Shown here: positions 1 through 8,196 of the stretch, in pieces
Numbering within the stretch: position 1 is the stretch's first letter
How the letters are laid out: each line of letters begins with the position of its first letter
Assembly (NCBI RefSeq): GCF_039982735.1
Contig: NZ_JBDWXV010000011.1
Span: 372,001-436,000 of the forward strand
DNA: 64,000 nucleotides
DNA from: Saccharospirillum sp039982735
GTDB taxonomy: Bacteria > Pseudomonadota > Gammaproteobacteria > Pseudomonadales > Natronospirillaceae
Reading direction: 5' to 3'
Program-made: the position numbers and the translations under genes
Notes under the pieces: model-generated
Seen by the model: the letters and a program-made list of their open reading frames with translations, nothing else
What the model was told of the DNA's origin: nothing
The model's database searches: none

Positions 1-330
1 ACGGCCAAAGGCCCTTACAGGGTATCCGAAGAGACACTGCTGGCCCAGACGAACGATCTGATTGTTCAGGGCTTTGAGCTGCAGGACATGCGATCGTTGG
101 ATGATCTGGAGCGTTGGGACGATGCCGTCAACGATATCCTGGAACTCATTAATGATCAGGTGCTGAACTCTGGCCTGGCAAGTCTTGCTCTGAAGCGGCG
201 AATCGAATGTCTGCTCGAACTTTATGTGTCCGTGCTGGCCAGCCTGTCTGAGCTTCAGCAAAGCCGTACCGTTCAGGCGACAGAGTTGCGTCAACAACGC
301 CGGGTGATCTCCGGGCCTGTTACTGGTTAG
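1..330 (+). CDS. FliT-like flagellar protein, C-terminal part (5' end outside window)
   Basis: The reading frame is open from base 1, and the last 109 codons end with TAG at 328-330. The visible part is short, charged and probably all helical (LERWDDAVNDILELINDQ, then a Leu-rich helix), with a basic tail. No catalytic motif is visible. It lies directly before fleQ, where pseudomonads carry fliS followed by a small FliT/FleP-type gene, so a small flagellar export chaperone or cap-associated protein is the likely role. That assignment rests on position and size; the sequence is not diagnostic. Confidence 0.5.
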   Translation, partial: TAKGPYRVSEETLLAQTNDLIVQGFELQDMRSLDDLERWDDAVNDILELINDQVLNSGLASLALKRRIECLLELYVSVLASLSELQQSRTVQATELRQQRRVISGPVTG

Positions 331-684
331 GGCTGCCATGGCTTGATCGGATCAATACTGAAAATTCCAAGGGTCATCAGTCCCGGCAGCGGGACTTTGG
401 CCACTCTTGAGCGCTTATAGAAGCGTGTTCCTGTCGATTTCCATCCTGAATTCGTTAATCCCCTGTTACATTCTGTGTTCTGCTGCATGGAACTTAGCGT
501 TTTTCTATGGTAAGCCACTGAAAATAAAGGCATTATCGGGTTTTTGGCGCGTTTTCTCCGGAACCGCCGTGAGTTTGACAGGGCACGAGTCTCGGTCTTT
601 ACTGTTTCGATACAGTCAAATTCCTGACGTGGAATGTCGGGCTTGGTGCCATCTCAGCTGTTTTGATGTGAGGAAATGTTCCCA
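331..684. other. Gene-free region upstream of fleQ (354 bp)
   Basis: I see no convincing gene here. A perfect 6-bp inverted repeat with a 1-nt spacer (TTGATC-G-GATCAA) lies at 343-355, just after the preceding gene, and could be an operator or part of a weak hairpin. The stretch 440-540 is AT-richer than its surroundings. A sigma-70-like promoter at 575-603 is listed separately. Confidence 0.5.
575..603 (+). promoter_or_regulatory. Putative sigma-70 promoter of fleQ
   Basis: A perfect -35 TTGACA (575-580) is followed after 17 nt by TTTACT (598-603), which matches four of six -10 positions. It would give a leader of about 75 nt before fleQ. A vegetative promoter fits FleQ as the top, sigma-54-independent tier of the flagellar hierarchy. 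Confidence 0.5.
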
Positions 685-2133
685 ATGTGGCGTGAAATTA
701 AGCTCCTGGTAGTAGACGATGATGATCAACGTCGTCGGGACATTAAGGTTATTCTGGATTTTTTGGGTGAAGTTAACGTTACCCTGAGTAGCGACAACTG
801 GCAGGAGCAGGCTGTCGCTGAACTGGGTGGAACCGATGAGCTGGTGGCTGTAGTGGTGGGTTCAACCCAACTGTCGCTGGCTCGTATGGTTCAGGCCGTT
901 GCAGATTGGGATGAAGGCTTGCCCGTCATTCTGATGTCCGAACATCCGGAGTATGAATTGCTCGACGACAGTCTGCGCCACCGGGTTATTGCCCGGCTGT
1001 CGATGCCTCCGACTTACAACAAATTGCTCGATACCCTGCACCGCGCCCAGATGTACCGCGAACAGTTTGATCTGACGCGTGGTCGTGGCCAGCGTCGGGA
1101 AGTGAACTTGTTCCGCTCGCTGGTAGGCACCAGCCGAGGCGTGCAGCAGGTTCGTGAAATGATGACTCAGGTAGCTGACAAAGAAGTCACTGTCATGATT
1201 CAGGGCGAAAGTGGCACGGGTAAAGAAGTGGTAGCGCGTAACCTGCATTACAACTCCCACCGTCGTCACAAGCCGTTCGTACCGGTCAACTGCGGGGCCA
1301 TTCCGGCCGAGTTGATTGAAAGCGAACTGTTTGGCCACGAAAAGGGCGCTTTTACCGGGGCTATTACCTCCCGGGCCGGCCGCTTTGAAATGGCCGAGGG
1401 CGGCACCCTGTTTCTCGATGAAATTGGGGACTTGCCGCTGAACATGCAAGTGAAGCTGCTGCGAGTGTTGCAGGAGCGAACCTTTGAACGAGTTGGTGGC
1501 AACAAGACGTTCAACTGCGATATTCGGGTTATTGCGGCGACGCACCGGAACCTTGAGCAGATGATTGAGGAGAACACCTTCCGGGAAGATCTCTATTACC
1601 GGCTGAACGTTTTCCCGATCGAAATGCCGCCTCTGCGCGAACGTTCCGAAGATGTCCCTGTATTGCTCAACGAGCTGATCGCCCGTCTGGAAAATGAGAA
1701 GCGAGGGTCTATTCGCTTTAACTCGGCAGCGGTGATGTCGCTGGTAAGACATGACTGGCCTGGTAACGTTCGGGAGATGGCGAACCTGGTTGAGCGGCTC
1801 GCGATTATGCATCCTTACGGTGTGGTGGGGGTTCAGGAACTCCCTCTGAAATATCGGCATGTTGACGATGATGATGAATCGGTTCTGCCATTGCCTGCCT
1901 TACCAGAGTCTGAATCGTTCAGCATGACCCATTCAGAGCAGGCGGCGTTACTGCCGGTAAATGGACTGGATCTGAAGGAGTACCTGACCGAGCTTGAGCG
2001 CAACCTGATTCAGCAGGCGCTCGACGATGCTCAGGGCGTGGTGGCGCGCGCGGCTGAAAAGCTCCACATTCGCCGTACCACACTGGTTGAAAAGATGCGC
2101 AAATACAAAATCAACAAGCGCGAAGCAGTTTAG
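685..2133 (+). CDS. fleQ: Flagellar master regulator FleQ, sigma-54-dependent activator
   Basis: FleQ is an enhancer-binding protein that activates sigma-54 flagellar promoters; in Pseudomonas it also binds c-di-GMP and is antagonised by FleN. The N-terminal ~120 residues are a receiver-like domain in which the usual phosphoacceptor strand reads VAVVVGS, so no Asp is present, as in known FleQ. The AAA+ domain has Walker A GESGTGKE (about residue 174), the sigma-54 contact loop GAFTGA (about 221) and Walker B GGTLFLDEIGD. A Fis-type helix-turn-helix forms the last ~45 residues. I start at the second ATG (685, MWREIK, like Pseudomonas FleQ): GAGG at 670-673 is only 2 nt from the ATG at 676. Length 482 aa is normal. 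Confidence 0.95.
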   Translation: MWREIKLLVVDDDDQRRRDIKVILDFLGEVNVTLSSDNWQEQAVAELGGTDELVAVVVGSTQLSLARMVQAVADWDEGLPVILMSEHPEYELLDDSLRHRVIARLSMPPTYNKLLDTLHRAQMYREQFDLTRGRGQRREVNLFRSLVGTSRGVQQVREMMTQVADKEVTVMIQGESGTGKEVVARNLHYNSHRRHKPFVPVNCGAIPAELIESELFGHEKGAFTGAITSRAGRFEMAEGGTLFLDEIGDLPLNMQVKLLRVLQERTFERVGGNKTFNCDIRVIAATHRNLEQMIEENTFREDLYYRLNVFPIEMPPLRERSEDVPVLLNELIARLENEKRGSIRFNSAAVMSLVRHDWPGNVREMANLVERLAIMHPYGVVGVQELPLKYRHVDDDDESVLPLPALPESESFSMTHSEQAALLPVNGLDLKEYLTELERNLIQQALDDAQGVVARAAEKLHIRRTTLVEKMRKYKINKREAV

Positions 2134-2210
2134 AGCTGCGAGCTGCGAGTTTAGAGCTCATAACTCGCGGCTCGAAGCTCGCAGCTCATAACTACCAGCT
2201 CACAGCTCAA
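2134..2210 (+). repeat. Degenerate tandem AGCTCGCAGCTC-type repeat with hairpin potential
   Basis: Directly after the fleQ stop, short units of the type GAGCTGCGAGCTGCGAG, GAGCTCATAACTCGCGG, AAGCTCGCAGCTCATAAC and CCAGCTCACAGCTC recur in both orientations, so the left part can pair with the right part. No ORF, T-run or promoter is evident within it. It may act as a 3' RNA structure between fleQ and the sigma-54 promoter of fleS, or belong to a dispersed intergenic repeat family. Confidence 0.6.
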
Positions 2211-2219
2211 AAGAAAACC

Positions 2220-2235
2220 TGGCACCCCTTTTGCT
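2220..2235 (+). promoter_or_regulatory. Sigma-54 (-24/-12) promoter of fleSR
   Basis: The 16-mer TGGCACCCCTTTTGCT fits TGGCACG-N4-TTGCW with correct GG-to-GC spacing and a single deviation at position 7. It lies 42 nt before the fleS start. FleQ/RpoN control of fleSR is established in Pseudomonas aeruginosa, so family knowledge and sequence agree. Confidence 0.8.
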
Positions 2236-2277
2236 AAACTCTTGTAAAGCGCCAATAAATGGTCACTGGGAGACGGC

Positions 2278-3480
2278 ATGGGTGTGCCACAATTTGACAA
2301 CCTGAATCAGCAGCAAGGCTCGGCCGAAATGTCCGAGCAATCGCTTGCTGATCTGAAGCAGGCGTTTGCGACCTTCAACCAGGTTTCCGAGCAACTGACC
2401 GAAAGCTACCAGATGCTGGAAAGCCGTGTTGTCGAGCTCAGTGGTGAACTGGCGACCGTCAGTGAACAACGCATGCAGGAGTTGTCGGAAAAAGAACGCT
2501 TGGCCGATCAGCTGGAAAGCTTGCTTAACCTGCTGCCGGCCGGGGTCATTGTTATCGACAATACCGGTCGCATTGGCCGGATTAACCCGGCCGCCGAGGC
2601 GTTGTTGCGCAACGAAGCCAACCCCCGATTGATCGGCGAGCCCTGGGTTCGCATCATCCGTAACGCCTTTAAACCCCGCCAGGACGATGGCCATGAGATT
2701 TCACTGGTCGACGGCCGCTTGGTCAGCATTGAAACCTGCGCGCTCGATAACGCGGGTCAACTGATACTGCTCACCGACCAGACTGAAACCCGAGCGCTGC
2801 AGGCGCAGCTGTCACGTCATGAACGGCTCTCGGCCATGGGGCGCATGGTCGCTTCGCTCGCGCATCAGATCCGCACACCGCTGTCAGCCGCCATGTTGTA
2901 TGCCTCCAACCTGAAGAACCCCCGGGTCAGTCAGCCGGTACGAGAGCAGTTTGTCGATAAATTGCTGGGGCGGTTACACCATCTTGAACAGCAGGTGCAG
3001 GACATGCTGGTGTTCGTGAAGGGTGAGTGCAAACTGATTCACAAAGTCACCGTGGCAGACCTGTATTCGGCCATGCAGGACAACCTTTCGGTACTGATTC
3101 AGCAGCACCCGGACGCTCTGGAGTGGCGAGACCTGAGCCACGGTGCCGAACTGCAGTGCCAGAAAGATGCGCTGGTCAGTGCTTTGAGTAACCTGGTCAC
3201 CAACGCATTCGAAGCGATACGGTCCAACCCCAATATTTCCATCATTGCCCGCGAAGAAGCTGGCCGGCTGTTGCTGACCATTTCTGATAACGGACCGGGC
3301 ATGGACGAGGCGACCCTTAATCAGGTCACCGAACCGTTTTTCACGACGAAAAGCCATGGTACTGGGCTGGGTTTGCCGGTGGTCATGGCCGTCACCCGCG
3401 CACACCAGGGTGAGTTTCATATTAACAGTCGGCCGGGAGAGGGCACTCAGGTTGCCCTGTCTTTTCCGGTTAAAGGCTAA
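2278..3480 (+). CDS. fleS: Flagellar sensor histidine kinase FleS
   Basis: FleS phosphorylates FleR, which drives the class III flagellar genes (hook, ring and motor parts). No membrane segment is visible, so it should be cytoplasmic. A coiled-coil-like N-terminus leads into a PAS-type domain (about residues 75-165: LLPAGVIVIDNTGRI). Next comes the DHp box ASLAHQIRTPLSAAM with phosphoacceptor His at about residue 196, then a HATPase domain with N box (NLVTNAFEAI), G1 box (DNGPGMD) and G2 box (GTGLGLPV). GGGAG lies 8-12 nt before the ATG. fleR follows after 54 nt, making a two-gene operon behind the sigma-54 promoter. Length 400 aa matches the family. Confidence 0.92.
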   Translation: MGVPQFDNLNQQQGSAEMSEQSLADLKQAFATFNQVSEQLTESYQMLESRVVELSGELATVSEQRMQELSEKERLADQLESLLNLLPAGVIVIDNTGRIGRINPAAEALLRNEANPRLIGEPWVRIIRNAFKPRQDDGHEISLVDGRLVSIETCALDNAGQLILLTDQTETRALQAQLSRHERLSAMGRMVASLAHQIRTPLSAAMLYASNLKNPRVSQPVREQFVDKLLGRLHHLEQQVQDMLVFVKGECKLIHKVTVADLYSAMQDNLSVLIQQHPDALEWRDLSHGAELQCQKDALVSALSNLVTNAFEAIRSNPNISIIAREEAGRLLLTISDNGPGMDEATLNQVTEPFFTTKSHGTGLGLPVVMAVTRAHQGEFHINSRPGEGTQVALSFPVKG

Positions 3481-3534
3481 TCGCCAGCGTGACCTGGCGA
3501 GCGGCAAATCGCCGTCAGATATGAGGAGAAATGC

Positions 3535-4956
3535 ATGCGAGTACTCATTGTTGAAGACGATGCCAGCCTGAGAGAGGCGGTCAGCGATACGCTGAAGTTG
3601 TCTGACTACGAGGTCATTGAGGCCGACTGTGGTGAAGCGGCCATCGTAAGGCTGAACGAAAACCAGGTCGACTTCATCGTGAGCGATGTGAACATGCCGG
3701 GCATGGATGGTCATGAGTTACTGGCCTACGTACGCCAACATCAACCCCAGATTCCGTTTCTGCTGGTGACCGCCTACGCCACGGTCGAAAAAGCGGTGTC
3801 TGCCTTGCATGCGGGTGCTGTTGATTACCTGGTCAAACCTTTTCAGCCCGAGCAACTGATCGAACTGCTGGAGCGCCATGGTAGCCAGCCCAATACCGCC
3901 ATAGACGAGCCCATTGCCAATGAAACCTCAAGCCAGCAGGTGTTGATGCTGGCCCGAAAAGTGGCGGTAACGGACAGCACCACCCTGATCAGCGGTGAGA
4001 GCGGGACGGGCAAGGAGGTGCTGGCAAGGTACATTCACCAGCATTCGCCCCGGGCGCAGCAACCTTTTGTTGCCATCAACTGTGCTGCCATACCTGAAAA
4101 CATGCTGGAAGCGACACTGTTTGGTCATGAAAAAGGCGCCTTTACTGGTGCTATTGCCAGCCAGCCCGGAAAGTTTGAGCAGGCTAACGGTGGCACGCTG
4201 TTGCTGGATGAAATTTCCGAAATGGACATGGGTTTGCAGGCGAAGCTGTTGCGCGTGTTGCAGGAGCGCGAAGTGGAGCGCATCGGTGGTCGTAAAGTGG
4301 TTGAACTCGATGTTCGTGTACTGGCGACCACCAACCGCGATCTGATGCGCGAAGTGCAGGCCGGTCAATTCCGCGAAGATCTCTACTACCGGTTAAACGT
4401 CTTCCCGTTGCAATGGCAGCCATTGCGCGCCCGCCGGGGCGACCTGATACCGCTGGCCAACCACTTGCTCGCCAAGCATTCCAGGAAAATGCATAAACCA
4501 CGAGTCATGCTCGACGATTCTGCTCGCGCTCGCATACTGACTTATGACTGGCCCGGCAATATTCGTGAGCTCGACAACGCCCTGCAGCGAGCGCTGATTT
4601 TACAGTCCGGTCAATGGGTGACTGCTCAGGATCTCGGATTGGAAGGCGAGCACCTGATCGATTTTGAACCAGCCCGGCAGCAGGCCATGGCACATCAGTC
4701 AGAGACAATGTCGAATGGCATCGACGAACACGCCAGTGAGTCTGATGAACCGGAAGCGGCCGCGCATGAATCCATGCAGGTTGACCTGAAGCATCGTGAG
4801 TTCGAGATTATTCTGGACGCGTTGCGGGTCACTCAGGGTCGTAAAAACCGGGCGGCGGACAAGTTGGGTATTTCAGCCAGGACCTTGCGATACAAACTGG
4901 CCAGAATGCGGGAGATTGGCATGGATGTGGATGGGGCTATTGCCGGCATTCGATAG
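3535..4956 (+). CDS. fleR: Flagellar response regulator FleR, sigma-54-dependent activator
   Basis: NtrC-type regulator. A receiver domain (1-115) has phosphoacceptor Asp51 in IVSDVNMPGMD and a conserved Lys in YLVKPFQPEQ. The AAA+ domain (about 135-365) has Walker A GESGTGKE, GAFTGA and Walker B GGTLLLDEISEMD. A Gln/Glu-rich linker precedes a C-terminal Fis helix-turn-helix (about 425-473, NRAADKLGISARTLRYKL). GAGGAG stands just before the ATG. It is activated by FleS and expected to switch on sigma-54-dependent class III flagellar genes. In Pseudomonas fliE follows directly; here a 37 kb housekeeping block intervenes. Length 473 aa is normal. Confidence 0.94.
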   Translation: MRVLIVEDDASLREAVSDTLKLSDYEVIEADCGEAAIVRLNENQVDFIVSDVNMPGMDGHELLAYVRQHQPQIPFLLVTAYATVEKAVSALHAGAVDYLVKPFQPEQLIELLERHGSQPNTAIDEPIANETSSQQVLMLARKVAVTDSTTLISGESGTGKEVLARYIHQHSPRAQQPFVAINCAAIPENMLEATLFGHEKGAFTGAIASQPGKFEQANGGTLLLDEISEMDMGLQAKLLRVLQEREVERIGGRKVVELDVRVLATTNRDLMREVQAGQFREDLYYRLNVFPLQWQPLRARRGDLIPLANHLLAKHSRKMHKPRVMLDDSARARILTYDWPGNIRELDNALQRALILQSGQWVTAQDLGLEGEHLIDFEPARQQAMAHQSETMSNGIDEHASESDEPEAAAHESMQVDLKHREFEIILDALRVTQGRKNRAADKLGISARTLRYKLARMREIGMDVDGAIAGIR

Positions 4957-4970
4957 TTTAATTACTTAAA

Positions 4971-5140
4971 TTCGGAGTTTGCTCTACCAATTAGCACTGG
5001 GTGCCGGGTATGCCTATGTGGGGAAGTCCGCAGCAGGGATGCTGCGGCCTAGGCGCCATGGACGGATCTACGCCGACCCCACAGAGGCATACCCGGTATC
5101 CTGTGCGAGCCATTGCCTGGGAAATGAACCAAACTCCGAA
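4971..5140. repeat. Long nested-hairpin element, copy 1
   Basis: Three nested inverted repeats. The outer arms TTCGGAGTTTG (4971-4981) and CAAACTCCGAA (5130-5140) are perfect. The middle arms at 5004-5023 and 5077-5096 match at 19 of 20 positions. The inner hairpin is CCGCAGCA-GGGA-TGCTGCGG (5028-5047). The segment 5042-5076, centred on CATGGACGGATCTACGCCGA, is 30/35 identical to the reverse complement of 41858-41892 in a second element. No gene or T-run terminator is evident. It looks like a non-coding, REP/MITE-like dispersed element, possibly working as a bidirectional 3' structure between fleR and the convergent ycaR gene. Confidence 0.75.
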
Positions 5141-5160
5141 ACTTGTGTTACTGGAATCTA

Positions 5161-5376
5161 TCAGGCCAAAGAACTTTTCTTTGACAACCAATGTTCATAT
5201 TCTTCCTGATTCAACGCCCGGGCTTCGTCTTCCAGCATGACGGGAATGCCGTCGCGAATGGGGTAGGCAAGTTTGGCGGCGGTTGAAATCAGTTCTTCCT
5301 TTTCCCGGTCTATTTGCAGCGGCGCCTTGGTGACCGGGCAGACCAGAATGTTCAGCATTTGTTTATCGATCATCAT
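5161..5376 (-). CDS. ycaR: Trm112 family protein YcaR
   Basis: Small (71 aa) Trm112/UPF0434 protein. The motif LNILVCPVTKAPL near the N-terminus and LAYPIRDGIPVMLEDEAR in the middle are characteristic. Only the first Cys of the zinc knuckle-like region is kept, as in many bacterial members. I chose the ATG at 5376 over the adjacent ATG at 5373 because GAGGG stands 8 nt upstream of it. Its 5' end overlaps the yidD stop, so it is the last gene of a cysS-yidD-ycaR minus-strand operon. The bacterial role is not settled; family members can stabilise methyltransferases. Confidence 0.85.
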   Translation of the reverse strand: MMIDKQMLNILVCPVTKAPLQIDREKEELISTAAKLAYPIRDGIPVMLEDEARALNQEEYEHWLSKKSSLA

Positions 5377-5683
5377 TGCGGTGGCCCTCGTGGCGGCAGT
5401 CCGTTTTCTGTTTGGCGTCTTGCGGACGGGTATCATCCGCTGGCGGCTCATCATAGTCTGGTAGTGGTACGCCCGGTACCGGGTCGATGCCGCCTTCGCA
5501 CCCCGGGTGGCAACGGGCAATGCGTTTTATGGCCAGCCAACTCCCTTCGAACGCCCCATGGTGTTGCAAAGCGATCAGGGCATATTCGGAGCAGGTCGGG
5601 TAATATCGGCAACGCGGCCCGAGCAGGGGGCTGATGGCCAGCCGGTAGAACTTCACCAGGGCAATCAGCGGCCATTTCAGCAC
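5363..5683 (-). CDS. yidD: Membrane protein insertion efficiency factor YidD
   Basis: 106 aa. The YidD core is clear: LIALVKFYRLAISPLLGPRCRYYPTCSEYALIAL with its conserved Cys pair, then GSWLAIKRIARCHPGCEGGIDPVP. It is thought to assist YidC-dependent insertion of inner-membrane proteins and attaches peripherally through its N-terminal amphipathic helix. The Asp/Lys-rich tail (about 25 residues) is a variable extension. The start is GTG at 5681-5683. It lies 19 nt after cysS and overlaps ycaR by 14 nt. This is unusual only in location, since yidD is often in the rpmH-rnpA-yidC cluster. Confidence 0.88.
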   Translation of the reverse strand: MLKWPLIALVKFYRLAISPLLGPRCRYYPTCSEYALIALQHHGAFEGSWLAIKRIARCHPGCEGGIDPVPGVPLPDYDEPPADDTRPQDAKQKTDCRHEGHRNDDR

Positions 5684-5702
5684 CGTGCAGACCCCGCCGG
5701 GT

Positions 5703-7088
5703 TCAGGCCTCGCGAGACCATTGTGTGCCTTCGCGGGTGTCCTGAATGAGAATGCCCGCCTGCTTCAGTTCATCTCTGATGGCATCGGCCCGGGCGAAGT
5801 CTTTGGCTTTTTTGGCGTCCTGCCGTTGCTGAATCAGATCTTCAATGGCCTCGGGTTGCAAGCCGTCTAGTTGCTCGCCATGAAACCAGGTCATGGGGTC
5901 TTGTTGGGCAATGCCCAGAATGCCGGTAATGGCGATTAGCTCGCCTTTTAGTCTGGCCCGTTCGGTGGTATCCGTCGTCTTGAAGAACTGACCGGTCAAT
6001 TCATAAAGCGCGGCAATGGCCTTGGGCGTGTTCAGGTCGTCCAGCAGCGCCTGAACCGCTTCCAGTGACGACAGGTCGTCAGGCTCAACAGTTTCGATAT
6101 CCTGACTGTCACGCAACACCGTATAGAGCCGGTCCAGTGTCTGACGGCTCTGGCTCAGCAATTGCTCCGACCAGTTCAGGTTCGAACGATAATGCGCCGA
6201 CAACAGCGTCAGCCGAACCACTTCACCGGGATGCTCGTTCAGTACGTCCCGCAGTACCGTGAAATTGCCCAGCGACTTGGACATTTTCTCGCCTTCGACA
6301 TCGAGCATCGCATTGTGCACCCAATAACGGGCATAGCCCTGGCTGTCCGGCACACAGCACAGGCCCTGAGCCATTTCGTTCTCGTGGTGCGGGAAAATCA
6401 GATCGCTGCCGCCACCGTGAATATCGATGGTATCGCCGAGATGCGCCATGATCATGGCGGTGCATTCAATATGCCAGCCAGGTCGACCACGACCCCAGGG
6501 GCTGTTCCAGCCGGGCAGGTCGTCACTGGAAGGCTTCCACAGCACGAAGTCCATCGGGTGGCGCTTGTAAGTGGCGACGTCGACCCGGGCGCCTGCCAGC
6601 ATATCGTCAATGTTGCGACGCGACAGTTGGCCGTAGTCTTTCATTGAGTCGACGGCAAACAGAACATGGCCTTCAGCGGCGTAGGCATGGCCGCGGTCGA
6701 TCAGCCGCTCAATAATGTCGATGATCTGCGGGATGTGTTCAGTCGCGCGGGGTTGCAGCGTGGGTTCGAGATTGCCCAGGGCGGCCATGTCTTCCTGATA
6801 GGCCGTGGCGTAAGTGTCGGCAAAGGCTTTTATATCGATGCCTTCGGCTTTGGCGCTGGCGTTGATCTTGTCGTCAATGTCCGTCAGGTTACGGGCAAAA
6901 ATGACGTTCGAAAACTGGGTTTTCAACACCCGGTACAGCAAGTCGAACACCACGGCCGAACGGCCATTGCCGACGTGAATGTAGTTGTAGACGGTAGGGC
7001 CGCAGGCGTAAAACGTCACTCTGTTCGGGTCGAGCGGTACAAAGGGTTCTTTTTTGCCGGACAGGGTGTTGTAAACAGTCAGCGTCAT
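5703..7088 (-). CDS. cysS: Cysteinyl-tRNA synthetase
   Basis: Class I aminoacyl-tRNA synthetase that charges tRNA-Cys in the cytoplasm. Landmarks are FYACGPTVYNYIHVGNGR near the N-terminus (zinc Cys plus the HIGH-type motif HVGN), IFARNLTDIDDKI, GRPGWHIECTAM, the zinc His pair in FPHHENEMAQ, and KMSKSLGNF as the KMSKS loop. The C-terminal DALR and anticodon-binding region ends with DELKQAGILIQDTREGTQW. Length 461 aa equals the usual size. It is first in the operon with yidD and ycaR. Confidence 0.97.
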   Translation of the reverse strand: MTLTVYNTLSGKKEPFVPLDPNRVTFYACGPTVYNYIHVGNGRSAVVFDLLYRVLKTQFSNVIFARNLTDIDDKINASAKAEGIDIKAFADTYATAYQEDMAALGNLEPTLQPRATEHIPQIIDIIERLIDRGHAYAAEGHVLFAVDSMKDYGQLSRRNIDDMLAGARVDVATYKRHPMDFVLWKPSSDDLPGWNSPWGRGRPGWHIECTAMIMAHLGDTIDIHGGGSDLIFPHHENEMAQGLCCVPDSQGYARYWVHNAMLDVEGEKMSKSLGNFTVLRDVLNEHPGEVVRLTLLSAHYRSNLNWSEQLLSQSRQTLDRLYTVLRDSQDIETVEPDDLSSLEAVQALLDDLNTPKAIAALYELTGQFFKTTDTTERARLKGELIAITGILGIAQQDPMTWFHGEQLDGLQPEAIEDLIQQRQDAKKAKDFARADAIRDELKQAGILIQDTREGTQWSREA

Positions 7089-7166
7089 CTGCGGTTCCGA
7101 AGCTCTCTTGAGTGAATCATTGAATGGATAGCCGTGGCGTCAGTGTAACACCGCCGCGTCATGGGG

Positions 7167-8030
7167 TCATGAACCGGATTCGGCGATGGCGCCCTTCATC
7201 ACGCCTTCAAAGGCGCGCACACGCCACCGGTCGCGCGGGTATTCCTCCGCCAGGCTGTTAGCCAGATGCGCGGCGATCAGCTCAACGGTGGTGTCGGTTT
7301 TGAGGATTTCGGTGCTCACTTTAGGTAACCAGACATCAAACCGGCCCTGCTCGGCGTCGTAACCGATATGGACCAGGTCTGACTCAGCGGATTGGTTGGG
7401 CACTATATCCTCTTCGGTGATCAGATAAATGTCCTGAAAGCGTTCTGCCCAGTCTCGCTCGACCTCAGTATCACGCTCGCCATTGCGGAATATTTCAATG
7501 CGCGACCGGTGCCCGTGGCAGATGCGCTGACAGTCGCCCTGGTGTTTTTTCAGGCCGTGCGAATAGTGATAGAAGGGGCCGTCGATCATTTCGCTGCGCA
7601 GGCGCAACACGACTTGGGAGACATTATCGGGTACCAGGGTATTGAGGTGCGCTTCCAGTGTTGGGCGCACGGAGTCGATGCTGATGTCGTCGGTTTCCAC
7701 CAGATAAACCGCTTCACGCGGCGATTCATAGTGAAACCGGCATGCGTCCCGGGAATTACGGAATTCCGCTTGAATGCGTTCGCCGTTGTCGGTTTCCTGC
7801 AGCGTCAAGCCGGGCAGTTTTGCCGGCAGCACCAGGGTGTGGTCCATGCCTGAATCAAGCGCGGCTTTGAGCAGCTTTTTGACGTGGCCAAAATCGAACA
7901 CCATGCCTTCATCGTTGAGATCGCCCACCAGCTCGACGTCAACAATCCAGCTTTCGCCCACCACACCCCGGGTTGGGTGAAAGTAGCTGAAGTCGAGTAC
8001 GGTCAGGTTGTCTACGAAAAGGCGGCTCAT
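7167..8030 (-). CDS. QueD-like 6-carboxytetrahydropterin synthase family protein (two T-fold halves)
   Basis: The protein is 287 aa, about twice a standard QueD/PTPS (120-140 aa). The N-terminal half has the typical VFDFGHVKKLLK and MDHTLVLP segments. The C-terminal half has a zinc-site-like ICHGHRSRIEIF and a terminal VELIAAHLANSLAEEY / VRAFEG segment. It therefore looks like an internally duplicated or rearranged tunneling-fold protein, known in several gammaproteobacteria. QueD makes the pterin precursor of queuosine; whether this long form does the same cannot be read from sequence. It is a stand-alone minus-strand gene, 78 nt before cysS. Confidence 0.75.
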   Translation of the reverse strand: MSRLFVDNLTVLDFSYFHPTRGVVGESWIVDVELVGDLNDEGMVFDFGHVKKLLKAALDSGMDHTLVLPAKLPGLTLQETDNGERIQAEFRNSRDACRFHYESPREAVYLVETDDISIDSVRPTLEAHLNTLVPDNVSQVVLRLRSEMIDGPFYHYSHGLKKHQGDCQRICHGHRSRIEIFRNGERDTEVERDWAERFQDIYLITEEDIVPNQSAESDLVHIGYDAEQGRFDVWLPKVSTEILKTDTTVELIAAHLANSLAEEYPRDRWRVRAFEGVMKGAIAESGS

Positions 8031-8196
8031 TATGGATCCGGTTGCGAAAAGGGTCGCGTATTTTAGCAGCTTGCCAGGCCTGAGGGGAGGGCGGTCTGCA
8101 TTTATAGCGCCCCGGGGTGGAAGACGGTATCTGTAAAATCTCGCAACCGTGACTGTTGTTGGCTAAACTTTCTGCAAACCTTCCGGGATACCTGCC

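Noticed and set aside
343..355. TTGATC-G-GATCAA palindrome as a regulator site
   Set aside because: Only 13 bp, isolated, and 230 bp from the putative fleQ promoter; recorded with the gap but no specific factor can be named.
407..712. 101-codon frame upstream of fleQ
   Set aside because: Runs through the fleQ promoter and the fleQ start in another frame; low-complexity, no ribosome site.
862..1860. Long minus-strand frame opposite fleQ
   Set aside because: Shadow of fleQ, whose AAA+ motifs are unambiguous; such antisense frames also lie opposite gyrA, flhA, scpB and others in this moderately GC-rich DNA.
4979..5240. Two plus-strand frames inside hairpin copy 1
   Set aside because: Generated by the inverted repeat; they have no ribosome site and overlap the ycaR 3' end.
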